Shown: positions 1-8,832, counted from the stretch's first letter. The stretch: DNA of 64,000 nt from Acidobacteriota bacterium (GCA_963169195.1 CAUJDN010000066.1:62001-126000), one strand, 5' to 3'. The notes: generated from the letters alone by a model not told the origin. Numbers and translations are program-made.

Positions 1-1521
1 CAGCTCGTAGCCGGAGTAGATGCCGTAGGACGGCGAGAGCGTGGCGGCCAGGACCAGTCGCTGCTTGAACGCGGGCGTGCCGAACTGCTGAAGGATGGGC
101 GGCAGGATGTCCGGCGTGTTCGCGAAGAAGTTCGGGCGGAAGTAGGCCGCCGGTGCGGGCGCCGCAAGCTCGGTGAGGTACTCGGTGAGCTCGGCCTTCG
201 TGTTCCGCCACGTGAAGTAGGTGTACGACTGGGTGAAGCCCCGCTTTGCCAGCGCCTGCGTCATGGGCGGGCGCGTGAACGCCTCGGCCAGGAAGATCAC
301 GTCGGGCGCCTCGCGCTGCACCGTGTCGATGAGCCACGTCCAGAAGCCGATGGGCTTGGTGTGCGGGTTGTCCACGCGGAAGATCCGGACGCCGTGGGCC
401 ACCCAGAAGCGCACCACTTCCAGGAGCGCCTCCCACAGGTGCTGCCAGTCGGGCGTGTCGAAGTTCAGCGGGTAGATGTCCTCGTACTTCTTCGGAGGAT
501 TCTCCGCGTAGCGGATCGTGCCGTCCGCCCGGCGATAGAACCACTCGGGATGCTCGCGGACCCACGGGTGATCCGGCGAGCACTGGATGGCCAGGTCGAG
601 CGCGACGTCCATGTCGAGCGCGGCCGCCTCGCGGACGAACGCGTCGAAGTCGTCGAGCGTGCCGAGGGCGGGCTCGACGGCCATGTGGCCGCCGGCCTCG
701 CTGCCGATGGCCCAGGGGCTGCCCGGGTCGCCGGGCCCGGCGCCCACGCGGTTGTTGGGGCCCTTCCGCTTGGAGTGGCCGATGGGATGAATCGGCGCCA
801 GGTAGACGACGTCGAACCCCATGCGATGGAGCGCGGGCAGGCGGCGCGCGGCATCCCGGAACGTGCCGGGACGCGCCTTGTCCGTGGTCTGGGACCGCAC
901 GAAGAGCTCGTACCAGGCGCCGAACCGCGCGCGCGGCCGGTCGGCCACGATCGCGAGTTCCGGCTCGAAGTGGCCCTCGTCTTCCCGAGGCCCGAGCCGC
1001 GCCATCAGCGCCAGCGCCTCGTCCGACGCGGCGATGGCGAGCATCCCTTCCGGATCGCCGGAGAGCGCCCGGAGCGTCGAGAGCAGCATGGTCGCCGCGT
1101 GGCCATCGGCCCCGGTAGCCGTGCCGGCGGCTCGCGCGACCATGGCCAGGCCCTCGGCGATCTCGCTCGCCACGTCGGGCTGGGCCGCGGCCACGCGCTT
1201 GCGCAGCTCCTCGACCCACGACGCGTAGTGATCGGTCCAGCCCGCGACCGTGAACCGGTAGCGGCCGACCGCGTCGAGCGGGATCTCGCCGCGCCAGCGA
1301 TCGATGCCCGGCTCGATCAGGTCCATCGGCACCTCGCGCATTGGCGTGCCGGGGCCTCGGTAGCGCACGACCGCGCGGAGCCGCTCGTGGCCGTGCCGGA
1401 AGACGCGCGCTTCAACCGGGCACGGCTCGCCGGCCACGGCCTTCACCGGGAAGCGGCCGCCGTCCACGGACGGCGTCACCGCCTCCACGACGATCTGCTC
1501 GTAGGGTCGCTCGTCGTTCAT
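1..1521 (-). CDS. glgE: alpha-1,4-glucan:maltose-1-phosphate maltosyltransferase, 5' part (runs off the window)
   Basis: GlgE, a GH13 enzyme, extends alpha-1,4-glucan with maltose-1-phosphate. The first 507 codons are present; the family is usually about 650-700 residues, so the C-terminal third lies outside the window. The N-terminal part (residues about 10-190) fits the DUF3416 beta-sandwich/helical region of GlgE. The catalytic barrel shows FRVDNPHTKP with the probable nucleophile Asp384, and FLAEAF with the probable acid/base Glu413. The 29-residue spacing between them equals that of the Streptomyces enzyme (394/423). The ATG at 1521 has GGAG about 5 nt upstream. The NPHTKP signature separates GlgE from ordinary alpha-amylases. 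Partner genes of the pathway (treS, pep2) are not visible. Confidence 0.95.
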   Translation of the reverse strand, partial: MNDERPYEQIVVEAVTPSVDGGRFPVKAVAGEPCPVEARVFRHGHERLRAVVRYRGPGTPMREVPMDLIEPGIDRWRGEIPLDAVGRYRFTVAGWTDHYASWVEELRKRVAAAQPDVASEIAEGLAMVARAAGTATGADGHAATMLLSTLRALSGDPEGMLAIAASDEALALMARLGPREDEGHFEPELAIVADRPRARFGAWYELFVRSQTTDKARPGTFRDAARRLPALHRMGFDVVYLAPIHPIGHSKRKGPNNRVGAGPGDPGSPWAIGSEAGGHMAVEPALGTLDDFDAFVREAAALDMDVALDLAIQCSPDHPWVREHPEWFYRRADGTIRYAENPPKKYEDIYPLNFDTPDWQHLWEALLEVVRFWVAHGVRIFRVDNPHTKPIGFWTWLIDTVQREAPDVIFLAEAFTRPPMTQALAKRGFTQSYTYFTWRNTKAELTEYLTELAAPAPAAYFRPNFFANTPDILPPILQQFGTPAFKQRLVLAATLSPSYGIYSGYEL

Positions 1522-1658
1522 CGTGTCTCCAGCGGCGCACGCCGCGCCGGGGCGTTCGCGGCGGAATGGGGGCGATAGCGAGACGAACGGATGAAGGGGT
1601 CGCGCATGAGATCGATGCGCCGGGCGGCGCTCGATAGCGACAGTACCGCGTCAGGCAC

Positions 1659-2024
1659 GTGCCTTTCAATCAGAACCCTCTCACTCCGGCTCGTCCGTGC
1701 GCGGACGCGGCAGGGCAGCGGGTGAATCTCTCCTCGAACCTCGCCACGGCCTACCAGACACCGACCACCGTGCAGCTGTCGAACCGCCCGTCAGACGAGG
1801 GCGGCTTCAACGAGGATCTGGGCCCCGAAGATCTACGGAGCTTCGAAGTCGGCGCCCGCGGCAGCATCGCGGACTGGCGCGTGCGTTTCGAGGTGGCCGG
1901 CTACTTCTCGACCATCGACGGCGCCCTGGTGCGCTTCCAGCGCGCCGACGCGCAGGCCTACACGCAGAGGGCGGATCAGCCGCTGGCGGGCGGCGACGCG
2001 GTCATCGCCTTCGCGCTACCATGA
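1659..2024 (+). pseudogene. TonB-dependent receptor remnant
   Basis: This 121-codon open stretch is not an intact protein. Its middle (residues about 22-95) reads like the barrel region of a TonB-dependent outer-membrane receptor: an AYQTPTTVQLSNRP stretch, then a Gly-rich segment, then LGPEDLRSFEVGARG and a strand DWRVRFEVAGYF. Receptors of this type are normally 650-900 residues, so signal peptide, plug and most of the barrel are missing, as is the terminal aromatic strand. The first 20 residues and the tail after residue 95 do not look like receptor sequence. It lies in the 534 bp between the glgE start and the DUF2062 gene, and I see no other gene there. Confidence 0.7.
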
Positions 2025-2055
2025 GTCGGATTCCTCGAGGAACGCGTCTCACACC

Positions 2056-2643
2056 ATGGTGACAACCCGCACAGCCGCCGCCCTGCCCGCCCGCCCACGC
2101 GTCCGCGGCGTGGGAGAGCGCCTGCGCCGCCTGATCCGCTATCGGCTGGTGGTGCCGATGCTGCGCAGCCGCCACGCGCCCCAGCACACCGCGCGCGGGA
2201 TCGGCATGGGGGTCTTCTGGGGCCTGACGCCGACGGTGGGCTTCCAGACGCCGCTCATGCTGGTGGTCTGGGCGGGGGCGCGATCCATCTTCGGGTGGCA
2301 CTCCAGCCTGGTGCAGACGGCGGCGTGGGCCTGGGTGAACAACCCGCTCACCATCGTGCCGCTGTACTACCTCTATTACGTGACGGGCCAGGTGCTGCTG
2401 GGCCGATGGGGCGACATGGCCGGCTATGCGGCGTTCGCCGGCGTGTGGTCGACGGCCATGGATAGCCGCATGCCGCTGCTCGAGCGCGCGATGACGGCCT
2501 GGGGCGTCCTGGGGTGGCCGACGCTCGTCGGGTGCGTGCCGTGGGCGGTGGCGGGGTCGCTCGTCGGCTACCGCTGGTCGCTCGCGTTCCTGCGACGGCG
2601 CGAGGAGAATCGGCGGGCCCGGCGGGCGGCGATCGCGTCATGA
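2056..2643 (+). CDS. DUF2062 family inner-membrane protein
   Basis: 195-residue predicted membrane protein. After a basic N-terminus (residues 1-40) it shows the DUF2062 pattern: ARGIGMGVFWGLTPTVGFQT, a hydrophobic segment, then WVNNPLTIVPLYYLYY, where the NPLT motif is characteristic. Two or three further hydrophobic segments follow, the last near residues 150-175, and the C-terminal tail is Arg-rich and probably cytoplasmic. The family has no established biochemical role; members often sit beside glycosyltransferase or cell-envelope genes, but here the neighbours are a receptor remnant and a tRNA. A GTG one codon downstream is an alternative start. Confidence 0.85.
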   Translation: MVTTRTAAALPARPRVRGVGERLRRLIRYRLVVPMLRSRHAPQHTARGIGMGVFWGLTPTVGFQTPLMLVVWAGARSIFGWHSSLVQTAAWAWVNNPLTIVPLYYLYYVTGQVLLGRWGDMAGYAAFAGVWSTAMDSRMPLLERAMTAWGVLGWPTLVGCVPWAVAGSLVGYRWSLAFLRRREENRRARRAAIAS

Positions 2644-2705
2644 GTGATGGGTGCCGGCTGCTCGGTGGAAACCAGGGACGGTGACCGGGACGCAGTGCGA
2701 CGGAC

Positions 2706-2781
2706 TGGAGCCGGCGGTCGGACTTGAACCGACGACCTGCTGATTACGAATCAGCTGCTCTACCAACTGAGCTACGCCGGC
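2706..2781 (-). tRNA. tRNA-Thr (anticodon CGU)
   Basis: The minus strand folds into a full cloverleaf. A 7-bp acceptor stem GCCGGCG/CGCCGGC is followed by TA and a D-arm GCTC..GAGC. A 5-bp anticodon stem GCTGA/TCAGC encloses the 7-nt loop TTCGTAA, giving anticodon CGU, which reads ACG. The T-arm has the loop GGTTCAAGTCC. Discriminator base U and an encoded CCA end at 2706. The gene stands alone between the DUF2062 gene and uvrA. Confidence 0.97.
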
Positions 2782-2889
2782 CGGCTGGGAGGTGCGCCCG
2801 AAAGGCGCGAACCCCGTATGTTAGCACGGCCGCACGCCCTGGCGGCAAGCCCTCCGCCTTGGCGAGGCCCAGGCTCTGGATCACGGCCC

Positions 2890-2944
2890 ATCTGCGCACC
2901 TGGGGCTGTTCCTCCTCTCTGCGGCATCTGCGGCCTGTCCGTGT
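2890..2944 (+). repeat. 9-mer repeat, degenerate copy upstream of uvrA
   Basis: The gap before uvrA holds copies of a 9-nt unit close to TCTGCGGCA: one at 2891-2899 and two adjacent at 2918-2935, with a decayed unit after them. The same unit forms a longer array inside uvrA at 3602-3652. The flanks contain no convincing gene. Confidence 0.6.
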
Positions 2945-3022
2945 TGAACTGCAGCCCCATCGGCTGTACCATCGAGTGTTTACGGGGGCCATCACCGGCG
3001 GTCCCCTTGCGCCCGACGCTCC

Positions 3023-5959
3023 ATGCAGCCCGTTCCCTTCGATCGCTCGGCCATCGTCGTCCGCGGCGCGCGTACGCACAACCTCAAGAACGTCAGCCTC
3101 TCACTGCCGGTGGGGAAGCTCATCGTCATCACCGGCGTCAGCGGGTCCGGCAAGTCGTCGCTCGCGTTCGACACCCTTTACGCCGAAGGGCAGCGCCGCT
3201 ACGTCGAGTCGCTCTCCGCCTACGCCCGGCAGTTCCTCGAGCGGATGGAGAAGCCCGACGTCGACGGCATCGACAACCTCTGCCCGTCCATCGCCATCCG
3301 CCAGAAGAACGCCGTCCGCAATCCGCGCTCCACCGTCGGCACGGTCACCGAGATCCACGACTACATGCGCCTGCTCTTCGCGCGGGTGGGCAAGACCATC
3401 TGCCGCCAGTGCGGCCAGGAAGTCGTCCGCGAGACCGCCGAGGTCGTCAGCGATCGCCTGCTGAGCCTCCCCGAAGGCACGCGCCTCCTGCTCGGCTACG
3501 ACCTGCCCCTGATGGACTTCCGCGACGCCCCACCCGACGATGCGGGCGAGCTGGCCGAGGGCGACCTGGACCTGCCCGACGCGGACGTCCCGGTTGATCC
3601 ATCTGCCTCATCTGCGCCATCTGCGGCTGCGTCGTCTGCGTCATCCGCGGCCCTCGAAGCGCTTCGGCGTAAGGGCTTTGGCCGCCTCCTCGTCGACAGC
3701 CAGGCCGTGGCCTTCGACGACCTTCCACCCGACGCGCTCAAGGGGCGATCCTCGGTGGGCGTCGTCGTGGACCGCCTCCGCGTCGAGGGCGATCTGCGTT
3801 CGCGGATGACCGACTCCATCGAGATCGCCTACCAGGAAGGCGGGGGTGCCGCGTGGGCGGTGGAACTGCCCGCGGCCGGCGGCGAGCCCCGCCGCCACGA
3901 GTTCTCCGAGCGGTTCGAGTGCCGGGCCTGCGGCATCACCTACGAGGACCCGCAGCCGCGACTCTTCTCGTTCAACAATCCCTTCGGCGCGTGCCCCACG
4001 TGCCATGGGTTCGGCAACGTCATCGAGCTGGACCTGGACCTGGTCGTGCCCGATCAGGCCAAGGCCCTCAACCAGGGCGCCATCGAGCCGTGGACCAAGC
4101 CTCACTACCGCGCGAACGTGGCCGAGCTGAAGCGCGTCGCCAAGCAGCGTGGCATCCGGCTGGACATCCCGTGGAAGGACCTGTCCGACGAGGAGCGGCG
4201 GACGGTCATCGAGGGTGACGGCGACGACTACGGGGGCATCCGCGGCTTCTTCCAGTGGCTCGAGCGGAAGAAGTACAAGGTGCACGTCCGCGTGTTCCTG
4301 AGCCGGTACCGCGGCTACCTGACGTGTCCCGACTGCGGTGGCGCGCGCCTGCGCCGCGAGGCCCGCGACGTGCGCGTCGGTGGACTGTCCATCGACAAGG
4401 TGTCGGCCCTCACCGTGCGCGAGGCCGAGCGGTTCTTCGACGCGCTGCGGCTCTCCGAGAAGGACGCCGCGATCGTCGACAAGGTGTTGAACGAGATCCG
4501 GCGGCGCCTGGGCTTCCTGCGCGACGTCGGGCTCGACTACCTCACGCTGGATCGCCTGTCGTCCACGCTGTCGGGCGGTGAGGCACAGCGCATCAACCTG
4601 GCCACCTCGCTCGGTTCCGCGCTCGTCGGCACGCTCTACGTGCTGGACGAGCCGTCCATCGGGCTCCACACGCGCGACAACCAGCGGCTCATCGCGATCC
4701 TCCGCCAGCTCCGGGACCAGGGGAACACAGTGCTCGTCGTCGAGCACGACGCCGACATGATCGCCGTCGCGGATCACCTGGTGGACATGGGCCTCGGCGC
4801 GGGGGAGCACGGCGGGCGCGTCGTCTACGCCGGCACGCTGGAGGGCATGGCCCGGGAGCCGCGCTCGCTCACCGCGAAGTACTGGCGGGGGGAGCTCTCG
4901 ATCCCCGTGCCGGTGACGCGCCGCAAGGGCATCCCGCAGCGTATCCGGCTGATCGGCGCGCGTGAGCACAACCTGAAGGGCGTGAACGTCGAGATCCCGC
5001 TCAACGCGCTCTCCTGCATCACCGGCGTGAGCGGTTCCGGCAAGTCCACGCTCGTGCACGACGTGCTCTACGCCGCGCTGAAGCGCGCCAAGGGCGACTG
5101 GGACCGCAAGGTGGGCGCGCACGATCGGCTGGACGGGCACGAGTTCGTGACCGACGTCGTGCTCGTGGATCAGACGCCCATCGGCCGCACCCCGCGCTCG
5201 AACGCCGTCACCTATCTCAAGGCCTTCGATCCCATCCGCGAGCTGCTGGCCGCCACCAGGGATGCCGCGGCGCGCGGGCTCACCGCCAGCCACTTCTCGT
5301 TCAACGTCCCCGGCGGTCGCTGCGAGGCGTGCCAGGGCGAGGGCGAGGTGAAGGTCGAGATGCAGTTCCTGGCCGACGTGTTCGTCCCCTGTGAGCAGTG
5401 CGAGGGGCGCCGCTTCAAGTCGCAGGTGCTCGAGGCGCGGTATCGGGGGAAGAACGTCACTGACATCCTGGACATGACCGTGCGCGAAGCGCTGGCCTTC
5501 TTCGCCAACACGCCAAAGGTGCTCCGCCGCCTGCAGGTGCTGGACGAGATTGGCCTCGGGTACCTGCGCCTGGGCCAGCCGGCCACGACGCTCTCGGGCG
5601 GCGAGGCGCAGCGCATCAAGATCGCGGCGCACCTGGCATCGCACGCCGGCGAGCGCCTGCTCTACATTCTCGACGAGCCCACGACGGGCCTGCACTTCGA
5701 CGACATCGCCAAGCTGCTGGCCGCCTTCCGCAAGCTGCTCGAGGCCGGGCACACGCTGGCGGTGATCGAGCACAACCTGGACGTCATCAAGACCGCCGAC
5801 TGGATCATCGACCTCGGCCCCGAGGGCGGCGAGCAGGGCGGGGAAGTCATCGCGATGGGCACGCCCGAACAGGTCGCGTACGTCGAAGGCTCCCACACGG
5901 GGCGATACCTGCGCCAGGTCCTGTCGTCCGGGAAGCTCCTGCAGACGGTGCCGATGTGA
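3023..5959 (+). CDS. uvrA: excinuclease ABC subunit A
   Basis: UvrA, 978 residues, the DNA-damage sensor ATPase of nucleotide excision repair; it dimerises and loads UvrB. Two ABC halves are visible: Walker A GVSGSGKSS near residue 40, signature LSGGEAQRINLA near 520 and Walker B VLDEPSIGLH in the first; GVSGSGKST near 675, LSGGEAQRIKIA near 860 and ILDEPTTGLH in the second. Zinc-finger CxxC pairs occur in both halves (CRACGITYED, CEACQGEGE). The ATG at 3023 gives the usual N-terminus with the RGARTHNLKNV motif. Oddity: residues about 190-211 are a Pro/Ser/Ala-rich stretch coded by a 9-mer repeat array, next to the UvrB-binding region. The stop overlaps the next start (GTGA), so it probably heads an operon with the two genes below it. 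Confidence 0.98.
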   Translation: MQPVPFDRSAIVVRGARTHNLKNVSLSLPVGKLIVITGVSGSGKSSLAFDTLYAEGQRRYVESLSAYARQFLERMEKPDVDGIDNLCPSIAIRQKNAVRNPRSTVGTVTEIHDYMRLLFARVGKTICRQCGQEVVRETAEVVSDRLLSLPEGTRLLLGYDLPLMDFRDAPPDDAGELAEGDLDLPDADVPVDPSASSAPSAAASSASSAALEALRRKGFGRLLVDSQAVAFDDLPPDALKGRSSVGVVVDRLRVEGDLRSRMTDSIEIAYQEGGGAAWAVELPAAGGEPRRHEFSERFECRACGITYEDPQPRLFSFNNPFGACPTCHGFGNVIELDLDLVVPDQAKALNQGAIEPWTKPHYRANVAELKRVAKQRGIRLDIPWKDLSDEERRTVIEGDGDDYGGIRGFFQWLERKKYKVHVRVFLSRYRGYLTCPDCGGARLRREARDVRVGGLSIDKVSALTVREAERFFDALRLSEKDAAIVDKVLNEIRRRLGFLRDVGLDYLTLDRLSSTLSGGEAQRINLATSLGSALVGTLYVLDEPSIGLHTRDNQRLIAILRQLRDQGNTVLVVEHDADMIAVADHLVDMGLGAGEHGGRVVYAGTLEGMAREPRSLTAKYWRGELSIPVPVTRRKGIPQRIRLIGAREHNLKGVNVEIPLNALSCITGVSGSGKSTLVHDVLYAALKRAKGDWDRKVGAHDRLDGHEFVTDVVLVDQTPIGRTPRSNAVTYLKAFDPIRELLAATRDAAARGLTASHFSFNVPGGRCEACQGEGEVKVEMQFLADVFVPCEQCEGRRFKSQVLEARYRGKNVTDILDMTVREALAFFANTPKVLRRLQVLDEIGLGYLRLGQPATTLSGGEAQRIKIAAHLASHAGERLLYILDEPTTGLHFDDIAKLLAAFRKLLEAGHTLAVIEHNLDVIKTADWIIDLGPEGGEQGGEVIAMGTPEQVAYVEGSHTGRYLRQVLSSGKLLQTVPM
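3602..3652 (+). repeat. in-frame 9-mer repeat array within uvrA
   Basis: Five copies of a 9-nt unit related to TCTGCGNCA lie here: 3602-3610, 3611-3619, 3620-3628, 3635-3643 and 3644-3652, with one 6-nt interruption. The 9-nt period keeps the reading frame and encodes a Ser/Ala-rich linker. The same unit lies about 670 bp upstream in the intergenic gap. Confidence 0.75.
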
Positions 5960-6777
5960 AGAGGCTTGCGGCCCTCGTGCTAATCGTGGCGCTGGGCACG
6001 CCGGTGCTCGACGCGCAGGCGCCCGACGGGAACGCCATCCTGCGGGCCGCGGGCGTGGAGGTTCCGCGCGGCGGTGCCGCGGCCGCCTTCGACGCCGGCC
6101 TCACCGGTCCGGCGCCGGTGCCTCCTGGCGCTTTTGCGACGCTCATCGTCGGCATGGGCCCCGTGGGGAATGCCGCGCGGGTGCGGAACGCCTTTGCCTT
6201 TGGCGTGCTGGCCGGTCGATCGGCGCGCCATGTGCCACCGGCCGAGCTGGCCGGTGCAGGGGTGGCCCTGGTCCAGATGCTGGCCTCGGAGCACCGGCCT
6301 TCGCGCGTGACCGCCTGCCGCGTGGCAGGCCGCGTGTTCGCGGCTCCCATCGACGGTCTGCCGCCGCCGATGAGGCCAGCCGGTCTGCTCGAGGGGGTGT
6401 TCAACCTCTTCAACTCGGGTAACGAGGCCGAACAGCTGGCGGCCATGGAGGCCATCGGGCTGCTGCGCGAAACGGCTGCGGTGCCCGCCCTCGTCGAGCG
6501 CTTCGACCGCACGAGGGCGCGCGACCGGCGCGCGGCCGGTGCCGCGATCGAGGCCCTCGCACGCATCGGTGATCCGCAGGCGGCCGACCTCGTCCGATCG
6601 CTCACCCGGGACGCCTGGGGCGATCGCGACGATGCCGCCGGCCTGGCGGCGGCCTTCGCCCGGGAGAAGTACTTGCGAGATGGGTCGGTGAAGCGGCTGC
6701 AGGAGGCTGCCTCGCATCGCGCGCTGGGCCCGCGCGCCCGGGCCTATCTCGCCGAGCTCGGCGTGCCCGTGCCGTGA
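5956..6777 (+). CDS. secreted HEAT-repeat protein
   Basis: 273 residues with a signal peptide (KRLAALVLIVALGTPVLDAQA, probable cleavage after about residue 21), so exported. The mature part is Ala/Leu-rich and helical. The clearest HEAT-like units are around residues 155-180 (EQLAAMEAIGLLRETAAVPALVERF) and 190-215 (AAGAAIEALARIGDPQAADLVRSL), each with the Ala-Leu-Gly-Asp-Pro pattern. No catalytic motif is visible; such repeats usually bind proteins. The GTG start overlaps the uvrA stop and its own stop overlaps the glycosylase start, so translation is probably coupled. The role in this DNA-repair operon is unknown. Confidence 0.8.
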   Translation: MKRLAALVLIVALGTPVLDAQAPDGNAILRAAGVEVPRGGAAAAFDAGLTGPAPVPPGAFATLIVGMGPVGNAARVRNAFAFGVLAGRSARHVPPAELAGAGVALVQMLASEHRPSRVTACRVAGRVFAAPIDGLPPPMRPAGLLEGVFNLFNSGNEAEQLAAMEAIGLLRETAAVPALVERFDRTRARDRRAAGAAIEALARIGDPQAADLVRSLTRDAWGDRDDAAGLAAAFAREKYLRDGSVKRLQEAASHRALGPRARAYLAELGVPVP

Positions 6778-7394
6778 CCCTCCCGCAGCGCTTCTACGCT
6801 CGCCCCACGCTCGAGGTCGCGCGCGACCTGCTCGGCAAGGTCCTCGTGCATCGCGCCCCTGACGGGGTCACCTCCGGCGTCATCGTCGAGGTGGAGGCGT
6901 ATATCGGCGAGGACGACCCGGCGTGCCACGCGGCCGCCGGGCCCACGACGCGCAACGCCCCCCTCTACGGCGAGCCGGGCAGGGTGTATGTCTATCTCAA
7001 CTACGGCCTGCACCACCTGGTGAACGCGGTGACCGAGCGCGAAGGGTTCCCCGCTGCCGTGCTCATCCGGGCCCTCGAGCCGATGGAGGGTCTGGAACTG
7101 ATGCAGCGGCGGCGCCGGCGAATGCCATGGCGGACGGGGAAGCCGGCCGTCGACGCGGCCCAGCTCTGTCGAGGTCCCGGCAACCTGTCCGCGGCCATGG
7201 GCATCGACCTCGGACTCAACACGCGCGCGCTCTTCAGGCGGCCGCTGACGATCGAAGATCGTGGCGTCGGCGTCGGAGCCGTCACCTGGGGACCGCGGGT
7301 CGGCATCACCCGCGGCGTGGAACACGCGTGGCGATGCTGGGTGGAAGCGAATCCCTGCGTCTCGCGCGTCAGTTCCCCGGCTGCCCGGCCGTGA
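6774..7394 (+). CDS. mpg: 3-methyladenine DNA glycosylase (AAG/MPG family)
   Basis: 206-residue monofunctional alkyl-base glycosylase that removes 3-methyladenine and related lesions, starting base-excision repair. Family landmarks in order: FYARPTLEVARDLLGKVL near the N-terminus; VEVEAYIGEDDPACHA, holding the catalytic Glu; YGEPGRVYVYLNYGLHH, the DNA-intercalating Tyr region; LCRGPGNLSAAMGI; and WGPRVGI near the end. The GTG start overlaps the preceding stop. Its position after uvrA puts excision and alkylation repair in one transcription unit. The last 26 nt overlap a small minus-strand reading frame. Confidence 0.96.
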   Translation: MTLPQRFYARPTLEVARDLLGKVLVHRAPDGVTSGVIVEVEAYIGEDDPACHAAAGPTTRNAPLYGEPGRVYVYLNYGLHHLVNAVTEREGFPAAVLIRALEPMEGLELMQRRRRRMPWRTGKPAVDAAQLCRGPGNLSAAMGIDLGLNTRALFRRPLTIEDRGVGVGAVTWGPRVGITRGVEHAWRCWVEANPCVSRVSSPAARP

Positions 7395-7536
7395 GGGCCA
7401 GCACCGGAGCCGCCTGGGCGGCTGGACCGCTGGCAGGCATTCCGGCGGTCGCCCACAGCATGGCGTAGAGCGCCACCGTCATCCCCACGGCCCACGCCAA
7501 CGCCCTGCGTGTCACGCGCGCTTCGATTGTCTGCAT
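7369..7536 (-). CDS. small predicted membrane peptide (55 aa)
   Basis: A short minus-strand frame codes for 55 residues: a positively charged start MQTIEARVTRRAL, one hydrophobic helix (residues about 13-32, AWAVGMTVALYAMLWATAG) and a short Ala/Pro-rich tail. The positive-inside pattern fits a single-pass membrane peptide or an uncleaved signal. GGCAGGAG lies immediately upstream of the ATG. It is separated from mscS by that operon's terminator and overlaps the end of mpg on the other strand. I do not recognise a family; chance is possible, but the composition is sensible. Confidence 0.45.
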   Translation of the reverse strand: MQTIEARVTRRALAWAVGMTVALYAMLWATAGMPASGPAAQAAPVLALTAGQPGN

Positions 7537-7639
7537 CTCCTGCCTCGACAGAGGGCCGCACGGCGGGAGGCGCGGTGCGCCGTGGGCCTCTGGTTGTGTG
7601 AGACTGGACGGACGCGGCGAAAGTTTGCCCGCGGGTGGG

Positions 7640-7660
7640 AAAAAACCGTGGCAACCACGG
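7640..7660 (-). terminator. Rho-independent terminator after mscS
   Basis: On the minus strand a 6-bp stem CCGTGG/CCACGG with a 3-nt TTG loop is followed directly by six T residues. It lies 45 nt past the mscS stop and is the clearest intrinsic terminator in the window, closing the hsp20-degQ-mscS unit. Confidence 0.8.
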
Positions 7661-7704
7661 GAAGGCGCGGGCTGGCCCCGGATACCGGGCGTTCGTCCCG
7701 CAAG

Positions 7705-8832
7705 TCACCCCTGCTGCGCAGGCGATGCAGGGGCCCTCATCGTCACTTCAACCTGTTGCACGGGAATGCGCAGGCCCTCCGCGTCGAAGGCCTTCTTCAC
7801 CCGCCGGCGCAGTTCGCGGCCCACTCCCCACTGGCTGAGGGGCGCCGTCTTGATCCGGAAGCGCAGGGAGACGGCGGACGCGCCGAAGTCGTCCACCCCC
7901 ATGACCTCGAGCGGCTCCAGGATGTGGGGCCCCCAGGCCGGGTCGCCCTGCATCTCCGCGGCGGCGGCTCGCACCACCTCGATGGCCGTGTCCACGTCGT
8001 CGCCGTAGTCGATGCCGATGTCGAGGACGTAGTACGAGAAATCCTTACTGCGATTGGCGAGCGTCTTCACCTCGCCGTTGGGGAACACGTGGACCGTGCC
8101 TTCCAGGTCCCGCAGCACGATGGTCCTCAGGTTGATCTGCTCGACGGTGCCGCCGGTGCCGTTGACGATGGCCACGTCGCCGACGCGCACCTGATCCTCG
8201 ATGATCAGGAAGAAGCCGGAGATGACGTCCTTCACCAGCGTCTGCGCGCCGAAGCCCACGGCGAGGCCGAGGATGCCGGCGCCGGTCAGGACGGGGGTGA
8301 TGTCCACGTCCAGCGCCCGAAGCACCATGAGCAGCGCCGCCATCCAGATGATGGCCGAGAGGAAGCGGCTGAACGTGCGCCCGATGGTCTGGGCGCGCCT
8401 GCGCCGCTCGGTGTCCGCCACGCTGCCGCCGGCGGCCATCTCGTGCTCCGCCCGCGCGATGGTGGACCGCGACAGGCGCGCCGCCGCCAGGGCCAGCAGG
8501 ACGATGATGCCGATCCTGAGTCCCGTGCGCGCCACCCATTCGCCCACGCGCTCGCCGCGCAATTCCACGGGGAGCGACACGCCGACGAGCGCCAGGGCAG
8601 GGAATGCGAGGGCGATGAAGGCGATGACGAACGCGAGCAGGCGGACGAGGCGCACTGGCGCTTTCGGTATCGGGCCGGCCGGGGTAGCCTGCCCCTCGAT
8701 GGAAGCGAGCAGCCGCCGCATGACGCCGCCCGCGATGAGCGCCAGCGCGCCGGCCAGGATGGCGGCAAAGGCCAGCGCCGCGGTGATCTCGAGGCTGTTG
8801 GCGGGCACCGTGGGGGAGGCGGCCTGCTGCAT
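7705..8832 (-). CDS. mscS: mechanosensitive ion channel, MscS family
   Basis: 375-residue small-conductance mechanosensitive channel that releases solutes on osmotic downshock. Four hydrophobic segments occur: residues about 14-38, 60-85, 100-120 and 155-200. The last contains the pore-lining TM3 pattern LTGAGILGLAVGFGAQTLVKD, followed by ISGFFLIIEDQVRVGDVA, the start of the beta domain. A mixed C-terminal vestibule domain runs to about residue 365. The ATG at 8832 follows the degQ stop by about 17 nt, so it is the last gene of the stress operon. Continuous open frame upstream of this ATG is only GC-driven read-through over degQ. Confidence 0.92.
   Translation of the reverse strand: MQQAASPTVPANSLEITAALAFAAILAGALALIAGGVMRRLLASIEGQATPAGPIPKAPVRLVRLLAFVIAFIALAFPALALVGVSLPVELRGERVGEWVARTGLRIGIIVLLALAAARLSRSTIARAEHEMAAGGSVADTERRRRAQTIGRTFSRFLSAIIWMAALLMVLRALDVDITPVLTGAGILGLAVGFGAQTLVKDVISGFFLIIEDQVRVGDVAIVNGTGGTVEQINLRTIVLRDLEGTVHVFPNGEVKTLANRSKDFSYYVLDIGIDYGDDVDTAIEVVRAAAAEMQGDPAWGPHILEPLEVMGVDDFGASAVSLRFRIKTAPLSQWGVGRELRRRVKKAFDAEGLRIPVQQVEVTMRAPASPAQQG

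Noticed and set aside
361-1578. 405-codon plus-strand frame
   Set aside because: It is the complement of glgE; the minus strand carries the catalytic motifs.
2890-3652. CRISPR-like array upstream of and inside uvrA
   Set aside because: Units are 9 nt without spacers and partly coding; there are no cas genes.
3641-5896. 751-codon open frame opposite uvrA
   Set aside because: Antisense shadow of uvrA with His/Leu/Ala/Val-biased composition and no motif. The same holds for 23366-25612 (opposite rpsA), 35248-37791 (opposite valS) and 61280-63220.
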